The notes below the pieces were generated by a model that was given only the letters and a program-made list of their open reading frames with translations, searched no databases and had not been told where the DNA came from. A program made the translations under genes and the position numbers. Shown here in pieces: positions 27,220 through 36,340 of a stretch of 64,000 nucleotides of DNA (positions are counted from its first letter, which is position 1; the number at the start of each line of letters is the position of its first letter). The DNA comes from Acidobacteria bacterium 28-9 (lineage in GTDB: Bacteria > Acidobacteriota > Blastocatellia > Pyrinomonadales > Pyrinomonadaceae): the NCBI GenBank assembly GCA_002050355.1, contig MWYY01000030.1, positions 1-64,000 of the forward strand, in the 5' to 3' direction.

Positions 27220-28380
27220 TCAACCAGAAATACTATTCAGAAGTTTTATGAGCACTTTTTCGTAGCTAAACGAATTAATAGCTAACTCACGTGCCCCTTT
27301 GCAATGCTTGTCGTATTCACTGTTTATCTTTTCGATTCCGTCTAAAACCTCTTCTTTTGAAGAAAAAGCTAAAAGCCCTCTGCCACATTCGATGAATTTT
27401 GAAAAACCCGTTTCCTGAGTCAGAACCGGACGCCCGCTTGCTAAATAACAGGCGCTTCTTTCGCTGAACCACCCGCTTAGGCTCGAAGTATAACCGTGTT
27501 TAGCGATTGTCCATTCCGCTTTTGAGTTTTGAATAAACTTTTGATATGTCCAGGGCGTGCGCGTCGGAATTAACGGATTTGTTATTTTCCAATTTTTACT
27601 TTGCAAAAAATCTCCAGGCGCGGTTTCGCTTCCCAAAGCTAACTCGAATTTTTCCGTGGTCATTTGCGGTAAATCTATATATCCGTCAAACGAAGCGGAT
27701 TTCATACCGAAAGTTTGTCCGTTGTATTCAAGCGTTCGATAACTGTCCCATTGGATAACAGTTGTCCAGCGATTATTTTTATTACCTTTGGTAAGTTTCC
27801 AAGCATCAAGCACAATTGGCTGGCGAGTCGGTTTCCAATCGAATCCGTCATCGGGAATTGAACAATCCTCGGCGTCAAAATTCTCGCCAAAGGAAAAAAA
27901 ACAATTGTGTTTTGCGGCGAGTTTGTGAGCATTTTCGTCCGTTAAATGACGAATTTGCGTAAAAGCCGGGTCGGTGTCGATAAAAACTCTTTTGGGAATC
28001 GGCAGCAGCCAATCGCGCATGGGATTGACGCCGGAAAGGTTTAACAAAACATCGGTTGATGCAAAAAAATCGAGCATTTCCGCTTTGGTTTTGCCGAACC
28101 ATTGATTAGTGTGCGAGTCATAGTAGGTCCAGAGATTATTTAAGTTTAATTTTTTGAAAGCCTTATCAATAAAACGCAAGCCATAGCTCGGGTCGGTATT
28201 CATTTCATTGGTCAGAGGATTGTAGCAAGCCGCATAATCGTCGCTGTCTTCGAGGAAAACAACGTCGTGTCCGAGTTTTTTCAGTCCTAAAACGTATTGC
28301 AGATGATGCCACGCCAGACCGCCGAGCGGACCGCGAACGATGTAGCCAAGGACTAAAACTTTCAGTTTTGAGTTATTCAT
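27220..28380 (-). CDS. GT-B glycosyltransferase-like protein (paralogue A)
   Basis: The 386-residue protein starts KLKVLVLGYIVRGPLGGLAW, a GT-B-like first strand, and ends in a CgeB/Glyco_trans_1_2-like domain with GWFSERSACYLASGRPVLTQ followed by ETGFSKFIECGRGLLAF (about residues 319-355). It shares this architecture with paralogue B at 32595-33782, including D(T/S)DPAFTQI and SFGENFDAEDC/TFGENIGADDC stretches. I do not know the reaction. It is the last gene of the KS/ACP operon and probably transfers a sugar or binds a glycosylated intermediate. Confidence 0.72.
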   Translation of the reverse strand: MNNSKLKVLVLGYIVRGPLGGLAWHHLQYVLGLKKLGHDVVFLEDSDDYAACYNPLTNEMNTDPSYGLRFIDKAFKKLNLNNLWTYYDSHTNQWFGKTKAEMLDFFASTDVLLNLSGVNPMRDWLLPIPKRVFIDTDPAFTQIRHLTDENAHKLAAKHNCFFSFGENFDAEDCSIPDDGFDWKPTRQPIVLDAWKLTKGNKNNRWTTVIQWDSYRTLEYNGQTFGMKSASFDGYIDLPQMTTEKFELALGSETAPGDFLQSKNWKITNPLIPTRTPWTYQKFIQNSKAEWTIAKHGYTSSLSGWFSERSACYLASGRPVLTQETGFSKFIECGRGLLAFSSKEEVLDGIEKINSEYDKHCKGARELAINSFSYEKVLIKLLNSISG

Positions 28381-28404
28381 TTGAACAATCTAAATTAATT
28401 GATG

Positions 28405-29754
28405 TTAATTGAATTTCGCTTTTATGGGATAGAGAAAAGCGCTTAGCTGAACTCCGATTGCCTCAACCGAGAAACGCTCTTCTATTGATAATCGTGCTCT
28501 TTTGCCCATTTGACGACTTAGTATCTCGTCGTCTAAAAGCCGACCCAAGGCTGTAGCAAAAGCCTTAACGTCTCCCTTCTGAACAATTAAGCCGCCTGAT
28601 TCTTCGCCGTCTTTCAGAAGATCCTTCATACCCGGAATGTCAGACGCAACAACGGGTAATTGGCATGACATCGCTTCAAGCGGTGCGACCGCAAATCCTT
28701 CGTGGCGTGAAGGAAAAACATAGACATCGGCTGCGCTTAAATACCGTCTTATGAGTGCATGATCATTTAAATACTTTTCCAACCAAATTAAACCTTGCGG
28801 CTTCATCTCTGCAATTCGCTCGCGTAGTTCATCTGCATTATTTCCTGAACCTACCAATAAAAGCTGAAGTTCTCGACCCAATCGCTCATGATAAATACTT
28901 TGCCATGCTCGAAGTAAAATATCTAACCCCTTGCGCCGCAAATCAATGCGTCCGTGCCAGACAGCAACGCGAGCGTCTGGCGGTATTCCAAGCAAAGCCC
29001 TTGCCGTATTTCTCTCTTCTGCAACCCACTCATTTAAATCTACCGGGTTAAAAATTATGGCTATGTTTTCACCAGACACTCCATAACATACGCTTACCCG
29101 CTCTGCCTCGCTCCGTGTCGGAATTATCAAGCCTTGACTCGCCCTCAATGCCGAACGACGAAACAGCTTTTCAATGCGGCTAAGTGATTGGTTGCCCCCT
29201 TGAAAAGTGGCAAAGACAGGCAACTGCATCAAACGCCCTAACAGCAGACAAACATCAAAGCGTGCATGCTCGTATTCTTGGCACAACACGACACTACATT
29301 GCTCGCGCCGCAGTTCGCGCGCAAGATAAATAGGTGGCGTCGAGAGATATGAAGCTAATTGCTTAACCACCGACCAAAAGACACGCTTTATTCCGCGCAC
29401 ATTGCCGACTGCTTCTTCAACAGTAGCAGCATACGGGTTCTGTAAGCCTCGCCGAAGCGTGCGGTAGATAAACGGCGCAGGCAATACGCAAATTGTCGCA
29501 CCAGTCGCGGCATGGCGAAAACGAGATGGTTTCATTACGCGAGCCGATACACAGAAAAGGACTGTCCGAATGTTTGCTGATTTTAATGCGTCAATGTACC
29601 CGAACATCCACCCGCCCGATGTTTCATTACAAAATGACTCGAATGAAACCCCGATATTATCAAGGTAATCTTCGAGTAATTGACTCCAATCAATAAGGGC
29701 AACAATTGCTGGCGGCTTAGGCGCACGCCTTGTCTGAAATTCTTCGTTTCTCAA
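28405..29754 (-). CDS. Glycosyltransferase family 4 (GT-B)
   Basis: The 449-residue protein begins with TTG, overlapping the upstream acyltransferase stop as TTGA. It carries the GT4 features: FNPVDLNEWVAEERN, AVWHGRIDLRRKGLDILLRA and the EX7E block in FPSRHEGFAVAPLEAMSCQL (about residues 361-380). Its position among acyltransferases and a KS/ACP pair suggests it glycosylates the product of this operon. The donor sugar is unknown. Confidence 0.85.
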   Translation of the reverse strand: MRNEEFQTRRAPKPPAIVALIDWSQLLEDYLDNIGVSFESFCNETSGGWMFGYIDALKSANIRTVLFCVSARVMKPSRFRHAATGATICVLPAPFIYRTLRRGLQNPYAATVEEAVGNVRGIKRVFWSVVKQLASYLSTPPIYLARELRREQCSVVLCQEYEHARFDVCLLLGRLMQLPVFATFQGGNQSLSRIEKLFRRSALRASQGLIIPTRSEAERVSVCYGVSGENIAIIFNPVDLNEWVAEERNTARALLGIPPDARVAVWHGRIDLRRKGLDILLRAWQSIYHERLGRELQLLLVGSGNNADELRERIAEMKPQGLIWLEKYLNDHALIRRYLSAADVYVFPSRHEGFAVAPLEAMSCQLPVVASDIPGMKDLLKDGEESGGLIVQKGDVKAFATALGRLLDDEILSRQMGKRARLSIEERFSVEAIGVQLSAFLYPIKAKFN

Positions 29755-30422
29755 AGAATGTTCTCCCGCAATGCTTGTTGACGTGCTTCTTCAGTGTCGT
29801 CCGCATCTAAATAACGAACCAAGCGCGAAGGATTTCCGACCACAATCGCATAAGGCGGAACGTCTTCGGAAACGATGGTTTTGCTCCCGACTACACAACC
29901 GCGACCGAGAGTTACGCCGGGCAGAATTACCGCGTCGAATCCGACCCAGACATTATCCTCCAAAATGACCGGGCGCGGTGAGTCTATCGGCAATAACCGT
30001 CGCCATTTATCTTTTGCGGCAAACCGCAAAACTTCGCGTCGTTTTTCAATTGGAGCATTGCCGAAATCAGCCCAAGTGTCCGTAATCACCGAACCCCACG
30101 CAATCAAGCAATGATTGCCGATAGTTACTTGGTCGTTGCAAACGATAATCGTTCCATTTAGTACCGTGTAGGAGCCAACTTTGACCGTGCCGTCTTCGCC
30201 GACAACAAACGATGCGCGATCATATGTGCCGCTTGCTTCGCCCAGTTCAAAACCGACCTTACGCTTCGAATGAAACGCCGCAAACCCGTAAGACGTATCG
30301 AGATAGATATTTTCGCCAAGCAGGACATTCGCCGGAATTCCGCCGGAATACCAATCGTATTCGATAAATTTTCGCCCGCCGCGGGCAGTTGCCTGACCGG
30401 TTTGAACAAAGTTTTTTCTCAT
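29751..30422 (-). CDS. Left-handed beta-helix (hexapeptide repeat) acyltransferase 1
   Basis: The 223-residue protein has repeated hexapeptide turns (VGSYTVLNGTIIV, VTIGNHCLIAWGSVI, VILEDNVWVGFDAVILPGVT) and the typical end CVVGSKTIVSEDVPPYAIVV, as in LbH acetyltransferases that use CoA or ACP thioesters. Its start overlaps the preceding gene as ATGA. It is related in sequence to the neighbour at 30419-31018, so the two look like an old duplication. A CATRA-like O-acetylation of a sugar is the simplest role, but ACP-borne acyl chains are also possible given the operon's ACP. Confidence 0.85.
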   Translation of the reverse strand: MRKNFVQTGQATARGGRKFIEYDWYSGGIPANVLLGENIYLDTSYGFAAFHSKRKVGFELGEASGTYDRASFVVGEDGTVKVGSYTVLNGTIIVCNDQVTIGNHCLIAWGSVITDTWADFGNAPIEKRREVLRFAAKDKWRRLLPIDSPRPVILEDNVWVGFDAVILPGVTLGRGCVVGSKTIVSEDVPPYAIVVGNPSRLVRYLDADDTEEARQQALRENIL

Positions 30423-31018
30423 CTGTTTACCACCCGCGCTGGATTTCCAGCGACTTCTGTTCCGGGCGGAACGTCTTCGATAACCAACGCTCCCGGCGCA
30501 ACCATCGCGCCTGCGCCGATTCGCACACCCTTTAATACCGTTGCGTTAAAACCAATCCAGACGTCGTCTTCGATGTCTACCGGTTTTATCGAAATCATCG
30601 GTCTGTGGCTGCGATTGCCGACCGGCGAAAGAGCAATCGTATCTGCCAGACGCGCCGCCGGCTTGACCGGATGAAAATCCGAATCGGCAACGGTTACGCC
30701 GCCGGCAATCAAGACTCGCGCCCCGATTGAAATTCGCTCCGAACAAACCAGAGAGGCGTTGGCAATGTATGTGTAATCGCCGATTTCGATCAAAGCGTTT
30801 TCTTCCGCCGCGAGCGAAGTTCGCCAAAAAGTAATATTACTTCCGGCACGAAGCCCGACGGGAAGCGCGGAAAAATAATGCTTGAAGCAAAACGAAGAAT
30901 CAAGCACCGTGTTTTTCCCAACCTCAATGTTGACGGGAATCTTTCCGGGAAACCAATCGCCCGGCAAGCTAATGCCCGGTTTCAATTCGTAAAAAATACG
31001 CTGTTGCTCGTCTGACAT
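30419..31018 (-). CDS. Left-handed beta-helix (hexapeptide repeat) acyltransferase 2
   Basis: The 199-residue protein has the hexapeptide core IEIGDYTYIANASLVCSERI and VLIAGGVTVADSDFHP, the latter resembling the catalytic His loop of XAT-class acetyltransferases, followed by VWIGFNATVLKGVRIGAGA. Its stop overlaps the next gene's start as ATGA. Homology with its downstream neighbour suggests either a heteromeric trimer or two successive acylations on the same scaffold. Confidence 0.85.
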   Translation of the reverse strand: MSDEQQRIFYELKPGISLPGDWFPGKIPVNIEVGKNTVLDSSFCFKHYFSALPVGLRAGSNITFWRTSLAAEENALIEIGDYTYIANASLVCSERISIGARVLIAGGVTVADSDFHPVKPAARLADTIALSPVGNRSHRPMISIKPVDIEDDVWIGFNATVLKGVRIGAGAMVAPGALVIEDVPPGTEVAGNPARVVNR

Positions 31019-31081
31019 AAATACTGTCTAAAGTTTGTTTTAATAATCAATAGACTCGAAAGTCTTCTCAAAAATTAGCGT

Positions 31082-32299
31082 CTATTCCCAGCAGCGAAAC
31101 ACCAAAACCGCATTCAAACCGCCAAAGGCAAAAGCGTTTGACATCGCGTAACCAATTGATTTTTCGCGCGCTTCATTCGGCACAACGTCGAGATTGCATT
31201 CTGAGTCAGGCTCAACAAAATTCGCTGTCGGAGGCAAAACGCCGTTTTTAATCGCCAAAGCCGTCGCCACTGCTTCAATCGCGCTGGTTCCGCCAAGTGC
31301 GTGACCGTGCAGCGATTTCGTCGAGCTGACGGCGAGTCTATCAGTGTGTGAGCCGAACACACCGCGAATCGCCGCCGCTTCCATTGGGTCGTTTGCCGCC
31401 GTGCCTGTCCCGTGGGCATTGATGTAATCAATTTGTTCGGGCGCAACTTCAGCGTCGGCAAGCGCAAGTTTCATTGCCCGTTCAGCTCCAGCTCGCTCCG
31501 GTTTGGTGATGTGGCTCGCATCCGCCGACATTCCGAAACCCACGATTTCACCGTAAATTTCCGCGCCGCGTTTTTCGGCTGATTCGAGCGTTTCCAAAAC
31601 GAGCATCGCACCGCCTTCGCCGAGAATCATTCCTTGCCGGTTCTTCGAGAACGGGCGACAGGTGTCGGGCGCAACCACACGAATTGCCTCCCATCCTTTA
31701 AGATAGCCGTAGCTGAAAGGCGTTTCGCTGCCGCCTGCAATCGCCAACTCGGACATACCGCTACGAATCATTAAAAAAGCATTGCCGATGGCGTGATTTC
31801 CCGAAGCGCAAGCGGTCGAAATCGTAAAAGTCGCTCCGGTTACGCCAAATTCTATTGATATATTGCTTGCCGCCGAGTTCGGCATAATTCGCGGAATAGC
31901 TAATGGATGCAAGCGATTGCGGTTTTCTCCATAAAGTTCAAATAAGGCATTTTCGTTAGAGTGTTGTCCGCCGATGCTGGTGCCGGTTACGATGCAAGTT
32001 CGCTGCCGCAATTCGTCCGTCCATTCAATTCCCGCATCCTTAACCGCTTCGCGTGCAGCAATCAAACCGAATTGTGCGAAACGGTCGAGCAAATCCAAAT
32101 CTGTATTTTCAAAGTAATTTAGCGGATTGTAGTTTTTAACTTCCGCGCCGTTCTGAAAGCGCAATTTTGTGCGGTCAACTAACTGAATTGGGGCAATCCC
32201 GTCCTTGCATTCACAAATAGCCCGCCAAAACTCGGCGACATTTTTCCCGATGCTGGAGATAACGCCCAAACCCGTTATCACAACTCTACGTTTTTCCAT
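31082..32299 (-). CDS. Beta-ketoacyl-ACP synthase (FabF/KAS II-like)
   Basis: The 405-residue protein (ATG at 32299; a longer frame would overlap the acp gene) has a complete thiolase-fold active site: Cys164 in STACASGNHA, His296 in NAHGTGTAANDP, Lys328 and His333 in KSLHGHALGG. It therefore should condense a malonyl-ACP unit with an acyl starter. The length is that of FabF (about 413). It sits directly after its own acp gene rather than in a fab operon, pointing to specialised fatty-acyl or polyketide-like metabolism instead of housekeeping synthesis. Confidence 0.92.
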   Translation of the reverse strand: MEKRRVVITGLGVISSIGKNVAEFWRAICECKDGIAPIQLVDRTKLRFQNGAEVKNYNPLNYFENTDLDLLDRFAQFGLIAAREAVKDAGIEWTDELRQRTCIVTGTSIGGQHSNENALFELYGENRNRLHPLAIPRIMPNSAASNISIEFGVTGATFTISTACASGNHAIGNAFLMIRSGMSELAIAGGSETPFSYGYLKGWEAIRVVAPDTCRPFSKNRQGMILGEGGAMLVLETLESAEKRGAEIYGEIVGFGMSADASHITKPERAGAERAMKLALADAEVAPEQIDYINAHGTGTAANDPMEAAAIRGVFGSHTDRLAVSSTKSLHGHALGGTSAIEAVATALAIKNGVLPPTANFVEPDSECNLDVVPNEAREKSIGYAMSNAFAFGGLNAVLVFRCWE

Positions 32300-32312
32300 A
32301 ATGGTTTTCTCG

Positions 32313-32555
32313 CTAGACAGCAACGTTTAATTGATCCAAACTTTCGACCACGTCACCAACTTTCCGAATTTTCATTACTTCTTCATCTGGAATCGACACA
32401 TTAAACGCTTCTTCAAAATCGTAGACTAGCGAGAGCGCGGCTAGAGAGTCAATGTCCAATTCTCTAAACGTTGTTTCAAGCGTAATTTCATCAGCCGAAA
32501 TGTTTTTGCTATCGGCAATAATTTCGGATACTTTTTGAAAGACTGATTCAGACAT
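32313..32555 (-). CDS. Acyl carrier protein
   Basis: The 80-residue acidic four-helix protein carries the phosphopantetheine site LDIDSLAALSLVYDFEEAF, with Ser37 in the DSL motif. This fits a stand-alone carrier protein of type II systems. It is followed by the ketosynthase with a 13-bp gap, so the two are certainly co-expressed. No holo-ACP synthase is present in the window; the housekeeping AcpS or Sfp-type enzyme would have to modify it. Confidence 0.93.
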   Translation of the reverse strand: MSESVFQKVSEIIADSKNISADEITLETTFRELDIDSLAALSLVYDFEEAFNVSIPDEEVMKIRKVGDVVESLDQLNVAV

Positions 32556-32594
32556 ATAAAACTCCTAAGTTACAAAAATAAGACGGTTAAAATG

Positions 32595-33782
32595 TTAAGT
32601 TAATTGTTTCAACACCGCGCTCAAAACTTTCTTGCCATCGAAAAAATCTTCGGCTATTTGACGCGCCGCGCGCGCGTGTTTCTCAGGATTGGCGGTTGCT
32701 TGTTGAATCGCGTCTATGACGCTTTTCCGATCGTCAAAAGCGAAAAGACCCATTCCCGCTGGAATAAATTTCGACCACCCGGTTTCTTGAGTAATAACTG
32801 GTCGCCCCATTGCCAGATAACATGCCGAACGGCACGAAAACCAACCCGTGCGTCCCTTAACATAAGTTTCTTTGGCTACTGAAAATTCGCCGAAAGAATT
32901 TCTAATAAAATTTTGATAATCAATCCAGTTTTCAGCGCAAACATCGGGACTTAAAACCAGCCAGCCATTTTTTTTCACCTCGTCAATCGGGAAGGCATCG
33001 TTTCCGGTCTCGCCTGTTTGACCAACGGCGACTGCGAGTTTGGTTCTCGGCATAGCCTTCGGAAGGTCAATAAACTTGCGGAATTCGACATCTTTTTGTC
33101 CCCAACGCTCGCCATCGTAATTAAGATTTTTGGCGGCTGTCCAGTTCATCAAAGTTGTCAAAAGTCCTTTTTTGTCGGGCAGAGTTGCTTTCCAATAATC
33201 CAAACAAACCGGCTGACGCGTTCTGCGCCAACTTAAATCACAAGTCGGAATGCGGCAGTCGTCTGCGCCGATGTTTTCACCAAAAGTAAAAAGATAGTTA
33301 TGCGCGTCAACAGTTTGTTTCAGATTCGACTTACCGGGCGTGAATATCTGTTCCGAAAGATACTGAATTTGTGTGAACATCGGGTCGGAATCAATCAGTA
33401 TGCGTGCCGGAATTTGCCCGTATTCATCTCGCATAAAAGTTGAACAAGAAATGTTCACGAAAACGTCCGCCGTCCGTGCAATCTCTTTGACTTTTTCCTC
33501 GCTTAAGCCAAAACATTTCCCTGACGCTTCATCGCGGTAAGCCCAGCGTTCAGGCATTCCGAAGAATTCCATTACCGCTTGCAAATGTTTGACGCACGAA
33601 GAACAATCGTTCCAATCGCTGCCCGCTTTTTGATAAATCGGATAAAGCCGCGTGTCTTCAATATAAAAAACATCATGACCGAGTTCGGCGAAACCAACCG
33701 GATATTGCACATAATCCCACGTAACGCCGCCGGCAGGCAATAGCCCAAGGAATCCGCCGACAATGATACGCAACTTTTTCAT
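32595..33782 (-). CDS. GT-B glycosyltransferase-like protein (paralogue B)
   Basis: The 395-residue protein begins KLRIIVGGFLGLLPAGGVTW and has the C-terminal stretch GWFSCRSACYLAMGRPVITQ followed by ETGWSKFIPAGMGLFAF, matching paralogue A at 27220-28380 over its whole length. It contains several Cys residues (DCSSC near 60, CFGLSEEK) absent from A. The two paralogues bracket the operon's core, which suggests related steps such as sequential transfers. No named family with known activity is recognised. Confidence 0.72.
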   Translation of the reverse strand: MKKLRIIVGGFLGLLPAGGVTWDYVQYPVGFAELGHDVFYIEDTRLYPIYQKAGSDWNDCSSCVKHLQAVMEFFGMPERWAYRDEASGKCFGLSEEKVKEIARTADVFVNISCSTFMRDEYGQIPARILIDSDPMFTQIQYLSEQIFTPGKSNLKQTVDAHNYLFTFGENIGADDCRIPTCDLSWRRTRQPVCLDYWKATLPDKKGLLTTLMNWTAAKNLNYDGERWGQKDVEFRKFIDLPKAMPRTKLAVAVGQTGETGNDAFPIDEVKKNGWLVLSPDVCAENWIDYQNFIRNSFGEFSVAKETYVKGRTGWFSCRSACYLAMGRPVITQETGWSKFIPAGMGLFAFDDRKSVIDAIQQATANPEKHARAARQIAEDFFDGKKVLSAVLKQLT

Positions 33783-33792
33783 TCACTTTAGC

Positions 33793-34770
33793 CTAATCAT
33801 TTGCGCTCACATACCAGCGCGAAGGATTTACGTCTTCCACCGCAATTGTCCGGTCGAGAATGTGAATGACAAAAGGGAAATCATAAGCATCACGCGCAAA
33901 CCCTAAATCTTGGACGACTGGTTCCATTAACGGTGTTGTCAACACGGCGACTTTATGAATTACTTCCTTGCCTCCTCCCGTTACAGACTTTTCGTGCGCG
34001 ACGTTGCTCGCAGCAGTAAGTGTGGCATGCATGGATTCACCTGCATCTGCGCAGAGCATATCGCAAATAAGCCATTGACGATCGCCCTTATGACGCGAAG
34101 CAACAAGTCCGACCAACTCTCCGTTTCTTTCGATCGCGGTCGTTGTGAAATTAGGGTCAGCGAGTTTCCAGCGCAATGTCGCGCAATCGCGCACGAGTGT
34201 ACAACTATAAAGCCGCGATGACTTTTCCCATAACCGTTCTACGCGCTCATCCCACGTTTTGAGAGGAGCGGCGGTGTAGGCTTTATTCAAAGCCATCGGC
34301 TCATTAAGAGGGACGGGCAGGCTCCACAGCGGAAATGAACCGGTCTGAAAATGAGGGAACATCTTAAAAAGTCTTGTCCAGCGCGGATCAGGAACCATAT
34401 AAATGAGTTGATTTCCCATCGCTTGTAACTCTTCAACAGCGCAATCATACATAGCACCGGCAGGATAATCGAGCGGATGTCTCATAACGAAGGCATCACG
34501 CATCATCGGAGTCACGATAGTTCCGAAAGGACGCACCGCGCGTAATTGTTTGCCGTTCACCATTACGCACGTTTGGATAAAGCAGAATTGTCCAACCATC
34601 TCACCGGACTCAGTATCTGTAGCAACGACAATACACAGTTTATCGAATGGCGCGGCATCAAACCGACGGCGCAAATCGTCGAACCAATCACCCCAGTCGG
34701 ACGCCTCGCGCCAAAGCCGTTCGACTTCGGGCAACATTGCGCTTGTATGAAACTTACAATCAATTGCCAT
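33793..34770 (-). CDS. GNAT-fold acyltransferase-like protein
   Basis: The 325-residue protein reads as an N-acetyltransferase-like chain: CIVVATDTESGEMVGQFCFI and a second similar strand pattern ERNGELVGLVASRHKG about 150 residues later, which suggests two GNAT-like domains. The start ATG at 34770 is preceded by AGGCGG. It is the first gene of the KS/ACP operon and lies 10 bp upstream of paralogue B. Acyl transfer from CoA or from the operon's ACP onto an amine is a reasonable guess; catalytic residues are not certain. Confidence 0.68.
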   Translation of the reverse strand: MAIDCKFHTSAMLPEVERLWREASDWGDWFDDLRRRFDAAPFDKLCIVVATDTESGEMVGQFCFIQTCVMVNGKQLRAVRPFGTIVTPMMRDAFVMRHPLDYPAGAMYDCAVEELQAMGNQLIYMVPDPRWTRLFKMFPHFQTGSFPLWSLPVPLNEPMALNKAYTAAPLKTWDERVERLWEKSSRLYSCTLVRDCATLRWKLADPNFTTTAIERNGELVGLVASRHKGDRQWLICDMLCADAGESMHATLTAASNVAHEKSVTGGGKEVIHKVAVLTTPLMEPVVQDLGFARDAYDFPFVIHILDRTIAVEDVNPSRWYVSAND

Positions 34771-34981
34771 CTTTTTCCGCCTAATCGCTAAAATTTATAT
34801 GCTGATACAACATCTCTAAATATTACCGATAGATTTACCAAATTATTAATGTCAACCCAGATTCAGATTTTGAACAGTAAATTGATAATTTCTAAATTTT
34901 CCGCTTTCATTATTTTTATTTCTTTCGAATTTGCTTGATTTATAAATTACTAGGGTTGCAAAGAATTTGATTAGCATTTCT

Positions 34982-36198
34982 CTAAAAATCGACGGGTAAC
35001 GACTCTAACCCGCGGAACAACAGACTTGATCGCCATTGTAAAAGATCCGGCGAGCCTTTCAGTCGTAAGTGAGGCAAGCGACTCAACAGCGTGTTAATAG
35101 CAATTTGTGCCTCCATACGGGCAAGCGGCGCGCCCAAGCAAAAATAGATTCCCTGCCCGAATGCTAAGTGTTTTCGCGGGTAATGTCCAGCGTGTCTGCA
35201 TTTCTGAATACTGTCTCATCACGGTTCGCCGAGCCAATCACTCCTAACGCTACTTCTCCGCGCTGAATCGTCAACCCGTGAAGTGTCACATTTTCACGGG
35301 CGTAGCGTTCAGAGGATATAAGTCCCGGAGATGTATAGCGCAACAACTCTTCGATGGCAGATTTAATCAAGGACGGGTCGCGGCGCAGTTTCTCCATCTG
35401 GTCTGGATACTCGACAAGTGCCAGCATTCCGTTGCCAATAAGATTGACCGTGGTTTCGTGTCCCGCAACAAGCAATAAAAAAACCATCGCCAGCAACTCG
35501 TCTTCATTTAATTTGTCGCCAGCCTCCTCTGCTACAATCAATGCGCTGACCAAATCATCCTTTGGAGCTGCACGGCGCATCTTGAAAAAGCGACGCAAAT
35601 AGAGATTAAAACGCTCCAAAGCCGGAAAAATGCGCCAATTATTGTTGTGAAACGGATATACTGATGCGATGACCTTCGACCATTTATGAAACTGTTCACG
35701 GTCTTCAATTGGCACACCTAAAATTTCGGTGATGAGCGTCATCGGAAGCGGAAGCGCGTAATCGCGGATGATGTCCATTTTGCCCTTGCTTGCAACTATA
35801 TCAAGCAGTTCATCCGCCAGAGTTTGTGTCCGCTCACGCATCTGCTCAATCAGGCGCGGCGTGAATGCCTTATGAACTAATGCCCGCAGCCGTGTATGGT
35901 CGGGAGCATCTAATTCCAGTAGATTGCGCTCCAGCGGACAAAGTAACGGATGCATTTCCGGTCGCTTGTTAAGCTGTACGGGCGTCATGCCGTTGTAGGG
36001 GCTATTGGCAAAGCGTTCGTCCTTCAGCAAAGAAACGACATCATCATCATAGCGCGTAACCAGCCAGACGTTTGTTTTATCCGGCAGAGCGGTTTGATAA
36101 ACAGGCTGCTCGGCACGCAATTGCGCGAAAAACGGAAATGGATTCGCCCTAAATTCTGAGCTAAGAATGTCCACTTGTTGTAAAGTATTCATTTGCAT
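34982..36198 (-). pseudogene. Cytochrome P450, frameshifted just before the heme loop
   Basis: From the ATG at 36198 the frame shows P450 features: LLVAGHETTVNLIGNG (I-helix, AGHET), the ExxR in IEELLRYTSP, and the start of the heme region (DETVFRNADTLDITRENT). It then stops at 35164. The -1/+2 frame continues without a break from 35169 with LAFGQGIYFCLGAPLARMEA and a normal C-terminus ending at 34982. One missing base in the A run at 35171-35174 would restore a protein of about 404 residues. The heme Cys is present; the usual His of FGxGxHxCxG is Tyr. Real mutation or a sequencing error cannot be separated here. Confidence 0.82.
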
Positions 36199-36340
36199 AA
36201 GTCTTTCCCAAATAAGGTGAAAGCGTTTTTGTCGCGCTAAGAACCTAAAATTTGTAACATATTTAATATCTTTTTGAGTTTTTCGAGTATAGACTTTTAG
36301 CAATCATAAAACATTATTCAGGCTGACGTACTAATTATTC

